Shown: positions 29,034 through 37,898 of the stretch, piece by piece | Layout of the letters: each line of letters begins with the position of its first letter | Numbering within the stretch: position 1 is the stretch's first letter | NCBI RefSeq assembly: GCF_002300555.2 | Contig: NZ_NTHN02000007.1 | Span: 62,001 to 126,000, forward strand | Reading direction: 5' to 3' | DNA: 64,000 nucleotides | DNA from: Alloyangia mangrovi | Lineage (GTDB): Bacteria; Pseudomonadota; Alphaproteobacteria; Rhodobacterales; Rhodobacteraceae | The notes under the pieces: model-generated | The model's input: only the letters and a program-made list of their open reading frames with translations | Told to the model about the DNA's origin: nothing | The model's database searches: none | Translations under genes and position numbers: made by a program

Positions 29034-29627
29034 ATGGCCAAGCTGCATTTCCACTACTCCACCATGAACGCCGGAAAATCGACCCTGCTCCTGCAGGCGG
29101 CGCACAACTACCGCGAACGGGGCATGGAGGTCTTCCTGCTGACCGCCCGGCTCGACACGCGCGCCGGGCACGGGCGCATCGGCTCGCGCATCGGGCTCGG
29201 ACAGGAAGCCGAGACCTTCGGCGGCGAGGATGACCTGTTCGCGGTGATCGCCGCGGCGCACCGCAAGACATCGCTGGCCTGCGTGTTCATCGACGAGGCG
29301 CAGTTCCTCACCGAGGAACAGGTCTGGCAGCTTGCACGGGTGGTGGACGATCTGGGTCTGCCGGTCATGGCCTACGGGCTGCGGGTGGATTTCCGCGGCC
29401 AGCTCTTCCCCGGCTCGGCGGCGCTGCTGGCGCTGGCGGATTCGCTGCGCGAGGTGCGCACCATCTGCCATTGCGGGCGCAAGGCGACCATGGTGATCCG
29501 GCAGGACGAGACCGGGAAGGCGCTCAGCGACGGCGCGCAGGTGCAGATCGGCGGCAACGAGACCTATGTCTCGCTCTGCCGCAAGCATTGGCGCGCAGCG
29601 ATGGGCGACACCTCCGCAAGCGCCTGA
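29034..29627 (+). CDS. tdk: Thymidine kinase
   Basis: About 197 aa, type II thymidine kinase for thymidine salvage. It has P-loop YSTMNAGKSTLLLQAA, the Walker-B-like CVFIDEAQFLTEEQV, the Asp-Phe-Arg segment YGLRVDFRGQLFPGS, and a zinc site with Cys in ICHCGRKA and SLCRKHW. ATG 29034 follows AAGAGACGG. It lies 38 bp behind the glycosyltransferase. Confidence 0.96.
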   Translation: MAKLHFHYSTMNAGKSTLLLQAAHNYRERGMEVFLLTARLDTRAGHGRIGSRIGLGQEAETFGGEDDLFAVIAAAHRKTSLACVFIDEAQFLTEEQVWQLARVVDDLGLPVMAYGLRVDFRGQLFPGSAALLALADSLREVRTICHCGRKATMVIRQDETGKALSDGAQVQIGGNETYVSLCRKHWRAAMGDTSASA

Positions 29628-29658
29628 CCCGGACGGCTTGCGCCCGGGTCCGCTGGTC

Positions 29659-30612
29659 TCAGACCGGGTTCGGCACCGGCTCCCCGGCAAAGAAGGCGCG
29701 CAGGTTGGCCACGGCCATGCGCCCCATGTCCTCGCGCACTTCCAGCGCCGCGGTGCCGAGGTGCGGCAGCAGCACCACGTTGTCGAGATCGCGCAGCGCC
29801 TCGGGCACCCGCGGTTCGAACTCGTAAACGTCGAGCCCCGCCCCGGCGATCCGCTTCTCCTGCAGCGCCGCGATCAGCGCCGCCTCATCGACCACGTCAC
29901 CGCGAGAGATGTTGATGAAATGCGCATGCGGGCGCATCGCCGCCAGCACGCTGTCGTTCACCGTGTGATGCGTCTGCGCGCCGCCCGGCAGGGCGGTGAC
30001 GAGGATGTCGACGTTGGCCGCCAGTTCCTCGGGCGTGTCGTAGCGCGTCGCCGGATGGTCGAGTGATTTCTCGGAGCGGCTCATGTAGGCCACCTCCATG
30101 CCGAAGCCGTAGTGACAGCGCCGGGCGATAGCCTGGCCGATGCGACCCATGCCGAGGATGCCGACGGTCTTGCCGGTTACGTGCAGGCCGAGCATCTGTA
30201 CCGGGTGCCAGCCCTGCCAGCTTCCCATGCGCACCAGCCGCTCGCCCTCTCCCGCGCGGCGGCAGGACATCAGGATCAGCGTCATGGCAATGTCGGCGGT
30301 GGCATCGGTGACGGCGCCGGGTGTATTGGTCACGGTGACCCCGGCGTGTTTCGCCACCTCGACGTCGATGTGGTTGAAGCCCACCCCGAAGTTGGCGAGG
30401 ATCCTCGCGCGCGGCACCCCGGCGGCGGCGAAGACCTCGGCGGTGTACTGGTCGCCCAGCGTCATCAGAACGCCGTCATAATCCGACAGCGAGGCCAGCA
30501 TCTCGTCGCGGCTCATCGGGTCGGGCCGGTCGCGGTAGGTCACGTCGAACTCGGCGCGGGCCTCGGCGACGACGCTCTCGGGCAGGTTTCGGGCGATCAG
30601 GATCTTGGTCAA
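29659..30612 (-). CDS. D-isomer-specific 2-hydroxyacid dehydrogenase (glyoxylate/hydroxypyruvate reductase-like)
   Basis: 317 aa. NAD-binding motif [17 protein letters not shown] around residue 150. The catalytic triad is in [19 protein letters not shown] (Arg), [12 protein letters not shown] (Glu) and [11 protein letters not shown] (His). [24 protein letters not shown] is typical of the glyoxylate/hydroxypyruvate reductase branch. The ATG overlaps the csaA stop by 4 nt, so it is the third gene of proC-csaA-dehydrogenase. Confidence 0.9.
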   Translation of the reverse strand: MTKILIARNLPESVVAEARAEFDVTYRDRPDPMSRDEMLASLSDYDGVLMTLGDQYTAEVFAAAGVPRARILANFGVGFNHIDVEVAKHAGVTVTNTPGAVTDATADIAMTLILMSCRRAGEGERLVRMGSWQGWHPVQMLGLHVTGKTVGILGMGRIGQAIARRCHYGFGMEVAYMSRSEKSLDHPATRYDTPEELAANVDILVTALPGGAQTHHTVNDSVLAAMRPHAHFINISRGDVVDEAALIAALQEKRIAGAGLDVYEFEPRVPEALRDLDNVVLLPHLGTAALEVREDMGRMAVANLRAFFAGEPVPNPV

Positions 30613-30947
30613 TGCAGGCGTCCTCCCGGCGGTACGGTCTTGTCGGGGGTCGCGAGCACGATCGCCCCGGTCTCGTCGGAGAAACCTAGAACAAGAACCT
30701 CGGACATGAAGGGGCCAATCTGCCGCGGCGGGAAATTAACCACCGCCATCACCGATTTGCCGACCAGCTCCTCGGACGTGTAGTGCACGGTGATCTGCGC
30801 CGAGCTCTTTTTCTCGCCGACCTCCGGGCCGAAATCGATCCAGAGCTTGATGGCGGGCTTGCGGGCCTCGGGAAAGGGCTCCGCGCGGGTCACCCGACCC
30901 ACGCGGATGTCGACCTTGAGGAAGTCGTCATAGCTGATCTCACCCAT
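30609..30947 (-). CDS. csaA: CsaA-like tRNA-binding-domain protein
   Basis: 112 aa, a single OB-fold tRNA-binding domain like CsaA and the C-terminus of MetRS. Seen in the sequence are [58 protein letters not shown] and the ending [11 protein letters not shown]. CsaA dimers have been described as tRNA-binding or chaperone-like. The ATG at 30947 overlaps the end of proC by 8 nt, and its stop overlaps the next gene by 4 nt. Confidence 0.9.
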   Translation of the reverse strand: MGEISYDDFLKVDIRVGRVTRAEPFPEARKPAIKLWIDFGPEVGEKKSSAQITVHYTSEELVGKSVMAVVNFPPRQIGPFMSEVLVLGFSDETGAIVLATPDKTVPPGGRLH

Positions 30948-31755
30948 TGGCCAGCTCTTCCGAGCGACGAACGGCGGCAGCAACCGTGGCGCGGATCAGT
31001 GGCGGCAGGCCCTTGTCCTCGTCCATCAGCACCTCGAGACCCGCCTGCGTCGTGCCGTTGGGCGAGGTGACGTTCTTGCGCAACTGCGCCGGGTCCTCGG
31101 CGGCCTGCATCGCCAGCGCGCCAGCGCCCGCGACGGTGGCCTTGGCAAGCTGCATGGCGAGCTCGGGCGCCAGCCCCTCGGCTTCGCCGGCCTTGGCGAG
31201 GCATTCGATCATGTGGAAGACGTACGCCGGGCCCGAGCCGCTGACGCCGGTCACCGCGTCCATCTGGCCCTCGCCCTCGAGCCGCACGACCTCGCCCACC
31301 GCCGAGAGCAGCTCCTCGGCCATGGCCACATCCGTGGCACTCGCATTAGCGTTACCGGCGATGGCGGTGATGCCCTGCCCGACGGCAGCAGGGGTGTTGG
31401 GCATGGCGCGGATGATCGGGGTCTTATCGCCGAGCATCCGCTCGTAGGTGGCGATGGTCACGCCCGCCGCCACCGACAGGAAGACAGTGTCGGCGTTGCC
31501 GTAGCTTGCCAGCACCGGCAGCGCATCGGCCATCATCTGCGGCTTCACCGCGATGAGCACGATCGCCGGGCTCTCGGGCAGGACCTCGTTCAGATGCACG
31601 CCCTGCGCCTGCAGCCATTCCGAAGGGTGGGGGTCGTTGACCCAGACCGACGCAGGCGGCAACCCCCGCCCCAGCCATCCTTCCAGCATGGCCGATCCCA
31701 TCTTCCCGCATCCCAGCAGCACCAAACCGCGCTGCGCCAGCTCACCGTCCTTCAT
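30940..31755 (-). CDS. proC: Pyrroline-5-carboxylate reductase
   Basis: About 271 aa. It makes proline from pyrroline-5-carboxylate with NAD(P)H. The nucleotide-binding region is [46 protein letters not shown] and the C-terminal family signature [14 protein letters not shown] and [14 protein letters not shown] are present. ATG 31755 is preceded by AGGAGGG. First gene of a three-gene operon with csaA and a dehydrogenase. Confidence 0.95.
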   Translation of the reverse strand: MKDGELAQRGLVLLGCGKMGSAMLEGWLGRGLPPASVWVNDPHPSEWLQAQGVHLNEVLPESPAIVLIAVKPQMMADALPVLASYGNADTVFLSVAAGVTIATYERMLGDKTPIIRAMPNTPAAVGQGITAIAGNANASATDVAMAEELLSAVGEVVRLEGEGQMDAVTGVSGSGPAYVFHMIECLAKAGEAEGLAPELAMQLAKATVAGAGALAMQAAEDPAQLRKNVTSPNGTTQAGLEVLMDEDKGLPPLIRATVAAAVRRSEELANG

Positions 31756-31969
31756 GGCGATCCCTCCTGTCGACGTCGCGGCAGTGATACGCGGGCAAAC
31801 CAGATCGCGCAACGGTCCGCGCCAAAAGGCGGAAAAGCGGGATGCATCTTTGCCCGACGAAGGAAAATCGCCCGCGGACCACGGCTGTTGCAGGCCATGC
31901 CAGAGGTCGCGGCCCGGCCAGAGCCGGGCAGCCTTGTCGCCTGGGGCACGGGCGCAAACCCAGGCAGGG

Positions 31970-32194
31970 TCAGGCGATGATATCGGGGGTCAGCCGGTCC
32001 TCGATCATCGCGATCTTGTCCTTGAGGAAGAGCTTCTTCTTCTTCAGCCGTTGCAAGGTCAGCTGGTCGGCGGTGCCGCGCTCCTGCAGCGCAAGGATGG
32101 CCTCGTCGAGATCGCGGTGCTCGCGCCGGAAGACTTCCAGCTCCACCCGCAACACCTCTTCCGTCTTCATCGAGATGTCTTGCGGCGCATTCAT
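31970..32194 (-). CDS. YdcH/DUF465-family small protein
   Basis: 74 aa, mostly one long charged helical hairpin: EEVLRVELEVFRREHRDLDE, then the family core LTLQRLKKKKLFLKDKIAMIED. It matches the DUF465 (YdcH) family, whose function is not established. It is divergent from hsp20. Confidence 0.88.
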   Translation of the reverse strand: MNAPQDISMKTEEVLRVELEVFRREHRDLDEAILALQERGTADQLTLQRLKKKKLFLKDKIAMIEDRLTPDIIA

Positions 32195-32353
32195 GAGGGT
32201 CTGTCCTTCGACGTCACGGGAAACATTAGACTACCAAGTCTTGCCGCGCCCGCAAAGCCCTTGCACTGCCCGGCGGCCCTTCCCATATTCCCTGATGTCG
32301 GGTTGCCGCTAACGGGGCCCGGCGGACGGTCGCTTCCCTGTCAAGGACATGTC

Positions 32354-32765
32354 ATGAGCAAACTGACCCTGGGTTCCTATCCGCATATGCTCGGCTTCGA
32401 GCAGCTCGAGCGCCTGCTCGAGCGCACGGCCAAGTCGAGCGAGGGATACCCCCCCCTTCAACATCGAACAGACGTCGGATCACTCCTACCGGATCACGCT
32501 CGCCGTGGCCGGATTCTCGGAGGCCGATCTCGCCATCACCGTCGAGGACCGCCAGCTGGTGATCCGCGGACGGCAGCGCGACGACGGGTCCGATCGGATC
32601 TTCCTGCACCGCGGCATCGCGGCGCGGCAGTTCCAGCGTAGCTTCGTGCTGGCCGATGGGGTCGAGGTGGGGGAAGCGGTCATGGAAAACGGTCTGCTGC
32701 ATGTGGATCTGACCATGTCCCGTCCCGAGACGGTGGTGCAGACCATCAACATCAGAAAGGGTTGA
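32354..32765 (+). CDS. Hsp20/alpha-crystallin small heat shock protein, frameshifted at a C8 tract
   Basis: About 136 aa after repair. IbpA-like holdase that keeps unfolded proteins soluble. The N-terminus MSKLTLGSYPHMLGFEQLER continues to SEGYPP, where the C-run 32449-32456 shifts the frame. With 7 Cs it reads PPFNIEQTSDHSYRITLAVAG, the normal IbpA-type sequence. The alpha-crystallin domain follows (DRQLVIRGRQRDD, FLHRGIAARQFQRSFVLADG, ENGLLHVDL). DUF1150 starts 3 nt after the stop. Confidence 0.88.
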
Positions 32766-32768
32766 GCC

Positions 32769-32996
32769 ATGAACACGAAATACGACTTTTCCGAGTTCGA
32801 CGCCGAGCGCATCGTCTACGTCCGCTCCGTCGAAGTGAGTGACCTGCCCGAGGACGTGCAGAGCCAAGTCGGTGACCAGACCCGCCTCTATGCGGTGCAC
32901 CGTGCCGACGGCGAGCGGCTGGCGCTGGTTCGCGACCGCGGCCTCGCCTTTGCGCTGGCCCGGCAGAACGACCTCGCACCCGTCACCGTCCACTAA
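32769..32996 (+). CDS. DUF1150-family protein
   Basis: 75 aa. Small acidic protein with the family pattern IVYVRSVEVSDLPEDVQ, YAVHRADGERLALVRDR and ALARQNDLAPVTVH. Members usually sit directly behind an hsp20 gene in Rhodobacterales, as here, suggesting a stress-linked role. The molecular function is unknown. Confidence 0.9.
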   Translation: MNTKYDFSEFDAERIVYVRSVEVSDLPEDVQSQVGDQTRLYAVHRADGERLALVRDRGLAFALARQNDLAPVTVH

Positions 32997-33018
32997 GGGC
33001 TCGCCCGGAGATCTCCCA

Positions 33019-33900
33019 ATGACCACGTTGCCGCTCGACTGGGCCGACGCCTTCACCGACGTGCCCTTCGGCGGCAACGGCTGTGCCGTCCTGCACGGCG
33101 GCGCTTCGCTGGACGACGAGACCTGCAAGGCGGTGGTGCGGGAGACCTCGCTGGTCGAATGCACCTTCACCGGTCCCTCCGAGGTGGCCGACGTGCGGGT
33201 GCGCTACTTCCTCGCGAGCGGCGAGATTCCCTTTGCTGGCCATCCCACAATCGCCACGGTCGCGGCGCTGCTCCACCGCGGGCTGGTCAGCGGCGACAGC
33301 ATCACGCTCGAGACGCAGGCCGGGCTCGTTCCCATCGAGATCGACCGCAGCGTGACCCCACCGCGCATTGTGATGACCCAGAAGGCACCCGCCTTCGGCC
33401 CCAGCCCCGACAAGGCGGTGGTGGCAGACGCCGTCTCGCTCTCCCCCTCCGACATTCTCGGCCAGCCGCAGGTGGTCTCCACCGGCCTGCCCTTCTGCAT
33501 CGCCGTGCTGAAGGACCGTGCCGCGCTGGAGCGGGCCAGCCTCGATCTCGACGCGCTGTCCCGCCTCGCCGAGGCCTCGGGCAAGCGTCTCGACCTCGCT
33601 GAGCCCTTTCTCGTCACCCTGTCCGGCGCGACCGAGGCGGGCGACACCTTCGCGCGGCTCATGCTTGCCCCGCCCAGCCCGGCCGAGGATCCCTTTACCG
33701 GCTCGGCCACCGGCGCCATGGCGGCCTATCTCTGGTCGAAGGGGCTGATCGACAGCCCCGTCTTCATCGCCGAGCAGGGCCACGGCATGGGCCGCCCCGG
33801 ACAGGCGCAGGTCGAGGTACTCGGCCCGCCCGGGGCGATCACCGGTGTGCGGGTGGGCGGTCAAGCCCATGTGCTTATCTCGGGCGAGATCCACCTCTGA
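33019..33900 (+). CDS. PhzF-family isomerase/epimerase-like protein
   Basis: About 293 aa with the duplicated diaminopimelate-epimerase fold. The family signatures are DAFTDVPFGGNGCAVLHGG near the start, the catalytic Glu in ETSLVECTFTG, and the second-half pattern EDPFTGSATGAMAAYLWSKG. The substrate is not predictable; this is a stand-alone member with no phenazine genes nearby. ATG 33019 follows CGGAGAT. Confidence 0.9.
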   Translation: MTTLPLDWADAFTDVPFGGNGCAVLHGGASLDDETCKAVVRETSLVECTFTGPSEVADVRVRYFLASGEIPFAGHPTIATVAALLHRGLVSGDSITLETQAGLVPIEIDRSVTPPRIVMTQKAPAFGPSPDKAVVADAVSLSPSDILGQPQVVSTGLPFCIAVLKDRAALERASLDLDALSRLAEASGKRLDLAEPFLVTLSGATEAGDTFARLMLAPPSPAEDPFTGSATGAMAAYLWSKGLIDSPVFIAEQGHGMGRPGQAQVEVLGPPGAITGVRVGGQAHVLISGEIHL

Positions 33901-33918
33901 CCCGACACCCCTCCCCGC

Positions 33919-34827
33919 TCAGAAGCGGATGCTGTAGCGCGTGTTGAGCACCAGAGGCTGCACCGGGTCGAAGACCTGCGTGCCGATCAGGCTCAGGGTG
34001 AAGCTGCGCTTCTTGTGGCTCCAGCTCAGACCGGTCTTGAGGCTGGGGGCATGGGTCTCGCCGGAATTGCCCGCATCGACCCAGCTGCCATAGCTGTAGC
34101 CCAGCTCGAAATAGGGGCGGAAGTTGCGCTCGAGCCGCAGCGTCGCGCGGGTGCGCAGCGAGGCCGAGAGCTTGCCCACCTGCCAGGTGGAGAGGTCCCC
34201 GATGCCGCTGCTGGTCTGCTGCGACAACGACAGGCCCGCCGCCCCCGAAAGGTCCATGCGCCGCAACTCGTAGCTGCCATTGGCATTGAGCCCCGCCGCG
34301 GTGCGCCAGGCGCTTCGCGGCGAGTTTCCGAGGCGGTAGCCGGGCCGCGCCAGCGCAGCCCAGGCCTTGAGCCTGATATGGTCGGTCAGCGCGGTCTGCA
34401 CGTAAGGCGCGAAGCTCAAGGTCTGGGTTCGGATGTCGCGCCCGGTGTCGAGATCGGCCACCCCGTACCCGGTGGCAAAGCCGAGCCGGGTGCCCGTTCC
34501 GACCGGCTTCTCGATCCCCAGCAGCATGTCGAATTTCCGGCCGAAGGTGCTGCCATGGTATTCGCGGGCCTCGAAGGCCCACCACATGCGCGGCGCAGAC
34601 CCCGGTCCCGGCGTCGCGAGGAACAGCCCCTTGCTGTTGAGCCGCACCTTGTCATAACCGCTCAGGGCATGCCCCAGGACGCTGTCGAAGGCCCCGACCG
34701 AGGCGCTGAGCGTGGTCGAGACACTGCTGCGATAGGCCGTCCGCATCTGGTCCGCTGCCAGAGCCGGCACGGCAGGCAGAAGACAGGTCAGTAGCGCAAG
34801 CCTGCGCATCAGAGGTGCGGTCTTCAT
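33919..34827 (-). CDS. Outer-membrane beta-barrel protein of unknown function
   Basis: 302 aa. A Sec signal peptide (MRRLALLTCLLPAVPALAA) is followed by alternating hydrophobic/polar strands with aromatic girdles, such as FRPYFELGYSYGSWVD and KKRSFTLSLIGTQVFD. It ends TRYSIRF, a C-terminal Phe typical of BAM-assembled barrels. It resembles autotransporter-type or Omp25-type barrels, but no passenger domain is present. Not assigned to a family. Confidence 0.7.
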   Translation of the reverse strand: MKTAPLMRRLALLTCLLPAVPALAADQMRTAYRSSVSTTLSASVGAFDSVLGHALSGYDKVRLNSKGLFLATPGPGSAPRMWWAFEAREYHGSTFGRKFDMLLGIEKPVGTGTRLGFATGYGVADLDTGRDIRTQTLSFAPYVQTALTDHIRLKAWAALARPGYRLGNSPRSAWRTAAGLNANGSYELRRMDLSGAAGLSLSQQTSSGIGDLSTWQVGKLSASLRTRATLRLERNFRPYFELGYSYGSWVDAGNSGETHAPSLKTGLSWSHKKRSFTLSLIGTQVFDPVQPLVLNTRYSIRF

Positions 34828-35065
34828 GGCGTCCTCCGGGGAAGAGGTCAGGGCGACATGGGGCCGGGCGAAGTTTCTGCATCCGTGCGCCGCGATGCGG
34901 CGCCGGGGCGAGGTCTTTGGGTCGTGTGATTTGTCCCAGTCATATGCGGCGCGGATTTGGCATCAAACCCCCCGGTGCCGCGAATGCGCTCAATTTCGCG
35001 CGAGAGACGCAGCGTCGCGCCGAGTCTAGGCGGAAAACCCCGCTTGCCGCGCCCGGCACAAGAAA

Positions 35066-35092
35066 GCGCGACGCCGGGTCCCGACGTCGCGC
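35066..35092 (-). terminator. Likely trxB terminator
   Basis: Stem GCGCGACG (35066-35073) and CGTCGCGC (35085-35092). On the minus strand the sequence after the stem is CTTTCTTG. It lies 26 nt after the trxB stop. Confidence 0.55.
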
Positions 35093-35117
35093 GTCTCTCA
35101 CATCCTGCCTCTAGGGC

Positions 35118-36122
35118 TCAGGAGGCCTGTTCGACCGGCGCACCGTAGCCAAGCGGCTCGGAGGTGTCCTTGCCCGAGTCGAGCCCCTGCTCCGCCAGCC
35201 AGCGCTCGGCTTCCAGCGCTGCCATGCAGCCCATGCCCGCCGATGTCACCGCCTGGCGGTACTTGTGGTCGGTCAGGTCGCCCGCGGCAAAGACGCCGGG
35301 AATCGAGGTCTCGGTGGTGCCGGGCTTGGTCACCACGTAGCCGCCCATGTGGGTCTCGAGCTGGTCCTTCACCAGCTCCGACGCCGGGGCGTGGCCGATG
35401 GCGATGAAGACACCCTTGGCGGGGATCTCGGTGATATCGCCGGTGGTCACGTGCTTGACCTTCACGCCGGTCACGCCCTTGGGCATGTCCTCGCCGACCA
35501 CTTCCTCGAGCTGGTGGTGCCAGAGGGTCTCGATCTTGGGGTGGTTGAACAGGCGTTCCTGCAGGATCTTCTCGGCGCGCAGCTCGTCGCGGCGGTGAAC
35601 CAGCGTGACCTTGGAGGCGAAGTTGGTGAGGAACAGCGCCTCTTCCACGGCGGTGTTGCCGCCGCCGATCACAACGATCTCCTGGCCGCGATAGAAGAAG
35701 CCGTCACAGGTGGCGCAGGCCGAGACGCCGAAGCCCTTGAATTCGTCCTCGGTCGGCAGGCCCAGCCACTTCGCCCGCGCGCCGGTGGCGAGCACTACCG
35801 CGTCGGCGGTGTAGGTGATGCCGCTGTCGCCCTTGGCGACGAAGGGACGCTGGCCGAGGTCGAGGTCGGTGATGATGTCGCCGATGATCTCGCAGCCCAT
35901 GGCGCGGGCATGCGCCTCCATCTTCACCATAAGGTCAGGGCCTTGAATCTCGGTCTCGCCGGGCCAGTTCTCGACCTCGGTGGTGGTGGTCAGCTGGCCG
36001 CCCGGCTCGAGGCCCTGCACCAGCAGCGGGGAGAGCATGGCGCGCGAAGCGTAGACGCCCGCGGTGTAGCCGGCCGGGCCGGAGCCGATGATCAGGAGCC
36101 GTGTGTGGCGGGTGTCGGACAT
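35118..36122 (-). CDS. trxB: Thioredoxin reductase
   Basis: 334 aa flavoprotein that reduces thioredoxin with NADPH. The FAD-binding motif is LLIIGSGPAGYTAGVYASRA, the redox-active disulfide CATCDGFF, and the NADPH motif VVIGGGNTAVEEALFL. The C-terminal FAD motif GVFAAGDLTDHKYRQAVTSA is also present. ATG 36122 is chosen by homology with the family N-terminus. A promoter-like TTGCGT-N16-TATATG lies at 36164-36191 on the same strand. It is divergent from an Lrp-type regulator, a common pairing in alphaproteobacteria. Confidence 0.96.
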   Translation of the reverse strand: MSDTRHTRLLIIGSGPAGYTAGVYASRAMLSPLLVQGLEPGGQLTTTTEVENWPGETEIQGPDLMVKMEAHARAMGCEIIGDIITDLDLGQRPFVAKGDSGITYTADAVVLATGARAKWLGLPTEDEFKGFGVSACATCDGFFYRGQEIVVIGGGNTAVEEALFLTNFASKVTLVHRRDELRAEKILQERLFNHPKIETLWHHQLEEVVGEDMPKGVTGVKVKHVTTGDITEIPAKGVFIAIGHAPASELVKDQLETHMGGYVVTKPGTTETSIPGVFAAGDLTDHKYRQAVTSAGMGCMAALEAERWLAEQGLDSGKDTSEPLGYGAPVEQAS

Positions 36123-36163
36123 ATCGTGCCTCTCGCGAGCTATGGCATTCGGTTTGGGAATTG

Positions 36164-36191
36164 CATATAGCCACGCGCGGCGGCGACGCAA
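36164..36191 (-). promoter_or_regulatory. Candidate trxB promoter
   Basis: Read on the minus strand: TTGCGT (36191-36186), 16-bp spacer, TATATG (36169-36164). The predicted start gives a leader of about 35 nt. Confidence 0.5.
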
Positions 36192-36235
36192 ACCCCGTGC
36201 CTCCGCCATATCCCCCGGAATCTCGTCCCGTTAAG

Positions 36236-36259
36236 AATCTTTCAAGAATATGAAAGATT
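36236..36259. promoter_or_regulatory. Candidate Lrp-type operator: perfect 9-bp inverted repeat
   Basis: AATCTTTCA (36236-36244), 6-nt spacer, TGAAAGATT (36251-36259). It lies in the trxB/lrp divergent region, directly upstream of the lrp promoter. Confidence 0.6.
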
Positions 36260-36287
36260 ATTGCGCTATCGTTCCGGCTGGTATAAT
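36258..36287 (+). promoter_or_regulatory. Candidate lrp promoter
   Basis: Consensus -10 TATAAT at 36282-36287 with TTATTG at 36258-36263, 18-bp spacing. The inverted repeat at 36236-36259 abuts the -35, which fits autoregulation. Confidence 0.6.
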
Positions 36288-36313
36288 ATTCGCGAAAAGC
36301 TCAAGGAAGTCGC

Positions 36314-36814
36314 ATGCCCGCCCACAGGCTCGATCCCATCGATCGTAAGATTCTGGCAGAACTGCAGGCCGATGGCCGAATGACCAACGTCGAACTCGCC
36401 CGCCGCGTGGGCATATCTGCCCCGCCCTGCCTGCGTCGCGTGCGCACACTCGAGGAGCAGGGCTTCATCAAGGGCTACCATGCCGAGGTTGATTCCCGCG
36501 AACTCGGCTTCGAGGTGCAGGTTTTCGCTAGCGTCGGACTGCAGAGCCAGGCCGAGGCCGATCTGCGCGCCTTCGAGGACCGCTGCCGCAGCTGGCCACT
36601 CGTACGCGAGTGCCATATGCTCAACGGTGAGGTGGACTTCATACTCAAGTGCGTGGCCCCGGATCTGTCGACCTTCCAGGCCTTCCTGACCGAGAAGCTG
36701 CTAACCGCGCCGAACGTGGCCTCGGTGAAGACCTCGCTGGTCATCCGCGGCGCCAAGGACGAGCCGGGCGTGCCCTTCGACGTGCTCGAGGAACGGCTGA
36801 ACCGGACCGCCTGA
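36314..36814 (+). CDS. Lrp/AsnC-family transcriptional regulator
   Basis: 166 aa. The N-terminal winged helix starts LDPIDRKILAELQADGRMTN and contains VELARRVGISAPPCLRRVRTLEEQG. A C-terminal RAM (ligand-binding, oligomerisation) domain follows (VQVFASVGLQSQAEADLRAF, ECHMLNGEVDFILKC). AGGAAG lies upstream of the ATG. It is divergent from trxB and may act on the palindrome between them. The amino-acid effector is not predictable. Confidence 0.93.
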   Translation: MPAHRLDPIDRKILAELQADGRMTNVELARRVGISAPPCLRRVRTLEEQGFIKGYHAEVDSRELGFEVQVFASVGLQSQAEADLRAFEDRCRSWPLVRECHMLNGEVDFILKCVAPDLSTFQAFLTEKLLTAPNVASVKTSLVIRGAKDEPGVPFDVLEERLNRTA

Positions 36815-36844
36815 CGGCGGCCCGGCCCCGGCACGACATACGGG

Positions 36845-37636
36845 TCAGCTGGCGAGCAGGTTGTCGACCGCCTCGCGCGAGGAACGGGTCATCGACAGCT
36901 CGCCGAAGTCCTGAAGCTCCGACAGGTTGTCGAACATCGACAGGAACAGCGCGCGCATGTTCGGGCTGGTCACGCTGTGCAACATCTTGCCCGGGTGGTA
37001 GGTCTCCATCTCGAGCCCGCCGACCCGGATCGTCGCGTGGCGTTGCACCATCAGGTGATAGAGCTGCACGCCGCCCGCCGGGGTCACCGGCACGATGCGG
37101 TCCCAATCCGCCTCATCGATGACCGGCACAAGCACGCTATCCTGCCCGAGCAGCGCCCTGAAGCGCGTGCGGGTCACCACCATCCGGGCCGCCTGGCCCA
37201 GCAGCAGATCGACGCCCGGACGGCCGAGACCGAAGGCCTCCGCGGTGACCCGGACAAGCGAGTCGAGCGCGCTCTCCTCCGAATGCACCCCCGGCACATA
37301 GGTTGTCGAGCCGATCCATGTGATCGACTGGGTGCCGCGGCTGGTCTCGATGTAATCGCCCGGCAGCAGGTCCTCGACGGCCACGGGGCCGCGCAGGGTC
37401 TGGATCAAGGTGCCGCGGGCAAAGGCCGAGCAGGCCTCTTCGAACAGCGGCAGCGCCGGAGCCACCTGCTGTTTCATCGAAATCGAGAGATCGGGCAACA
37501 GAGCGGCGACCTCGTACTTGCGCATGAGAGAAGTTGCGCGACGAGGCCGCCCGTTCCGGAGAGAAACCGGATCCCGCGGAGAATCTTGCGAAACAACACC
37601 TTCGCGGCCGCGGGCCGCGTGATGAATACTGGTCAT
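36845..37636 (-). CDS. Hint-domain (hedgehog/intein-type) protein
   Basis: 263 aa. From about residue 66 it follows the Hint_2 (PF13403) pattern of Rhodobacteraceae: ACSAFARGTLIQTLRGPVAV, EDLLPGDYI, QSITWIGSTTY, then HLMVQRHATIRVGGLEMETY and HPGKML. The Cys before the GTLI block is present. The segment that normally reads SPxHR is TRTRFRALL here, so the usual His is absent and self-processing may be lost. There is no signal peptide and no RTX repeats. The ATG at 37636 has AAGGGAT upstream. Function unknown. Confidence 0.8.
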   Translation of the reverse strand: MTSIHHAARGREGVVSQDSPRDPVSLRNGRPRRATSLMRKYEVAALLPDLSISMKQQVAPALPLFEEACSAFARGTLIQTLRGPVAVEDLLPGDYIETSRGTQSITWIGSTTYVPGVHSEESALDSLVRVTAEAFGLGRPGVDLLLGQAARMVVTRTRFRALLGQDSVLVPVIDEADWDRIVPVTPAGGVQLYHLMVQRHATIRVGGLEMETYHPGKMLHSVTSPNMRALFLSMFDNLSELQDFGELSMTRSSREAVDNLLAS

Positions 37637-37898
37637 ATCAACATCCCTTGGCAGGCTGTCACATCCGTGCTGGCCCCCACCAACAACGACAGAAGGACGT
37701 CTAATCGACTGACGCGATCTGGCCGCATTCGGGCATTTCTGTCAAAATTTCGATGAATTGGCAGCAGCTTATCCACTCAATCCCGGATGGAGAGAGGGAT
37801 TGTCCGGGATACGAGAACCACCTTGCCATATTTCGCCCCACACGCGGACGAATCGTGGCAGGGCGCCCGTTCCGGAAAGGCGCCCGCCGGAGCCTGCG

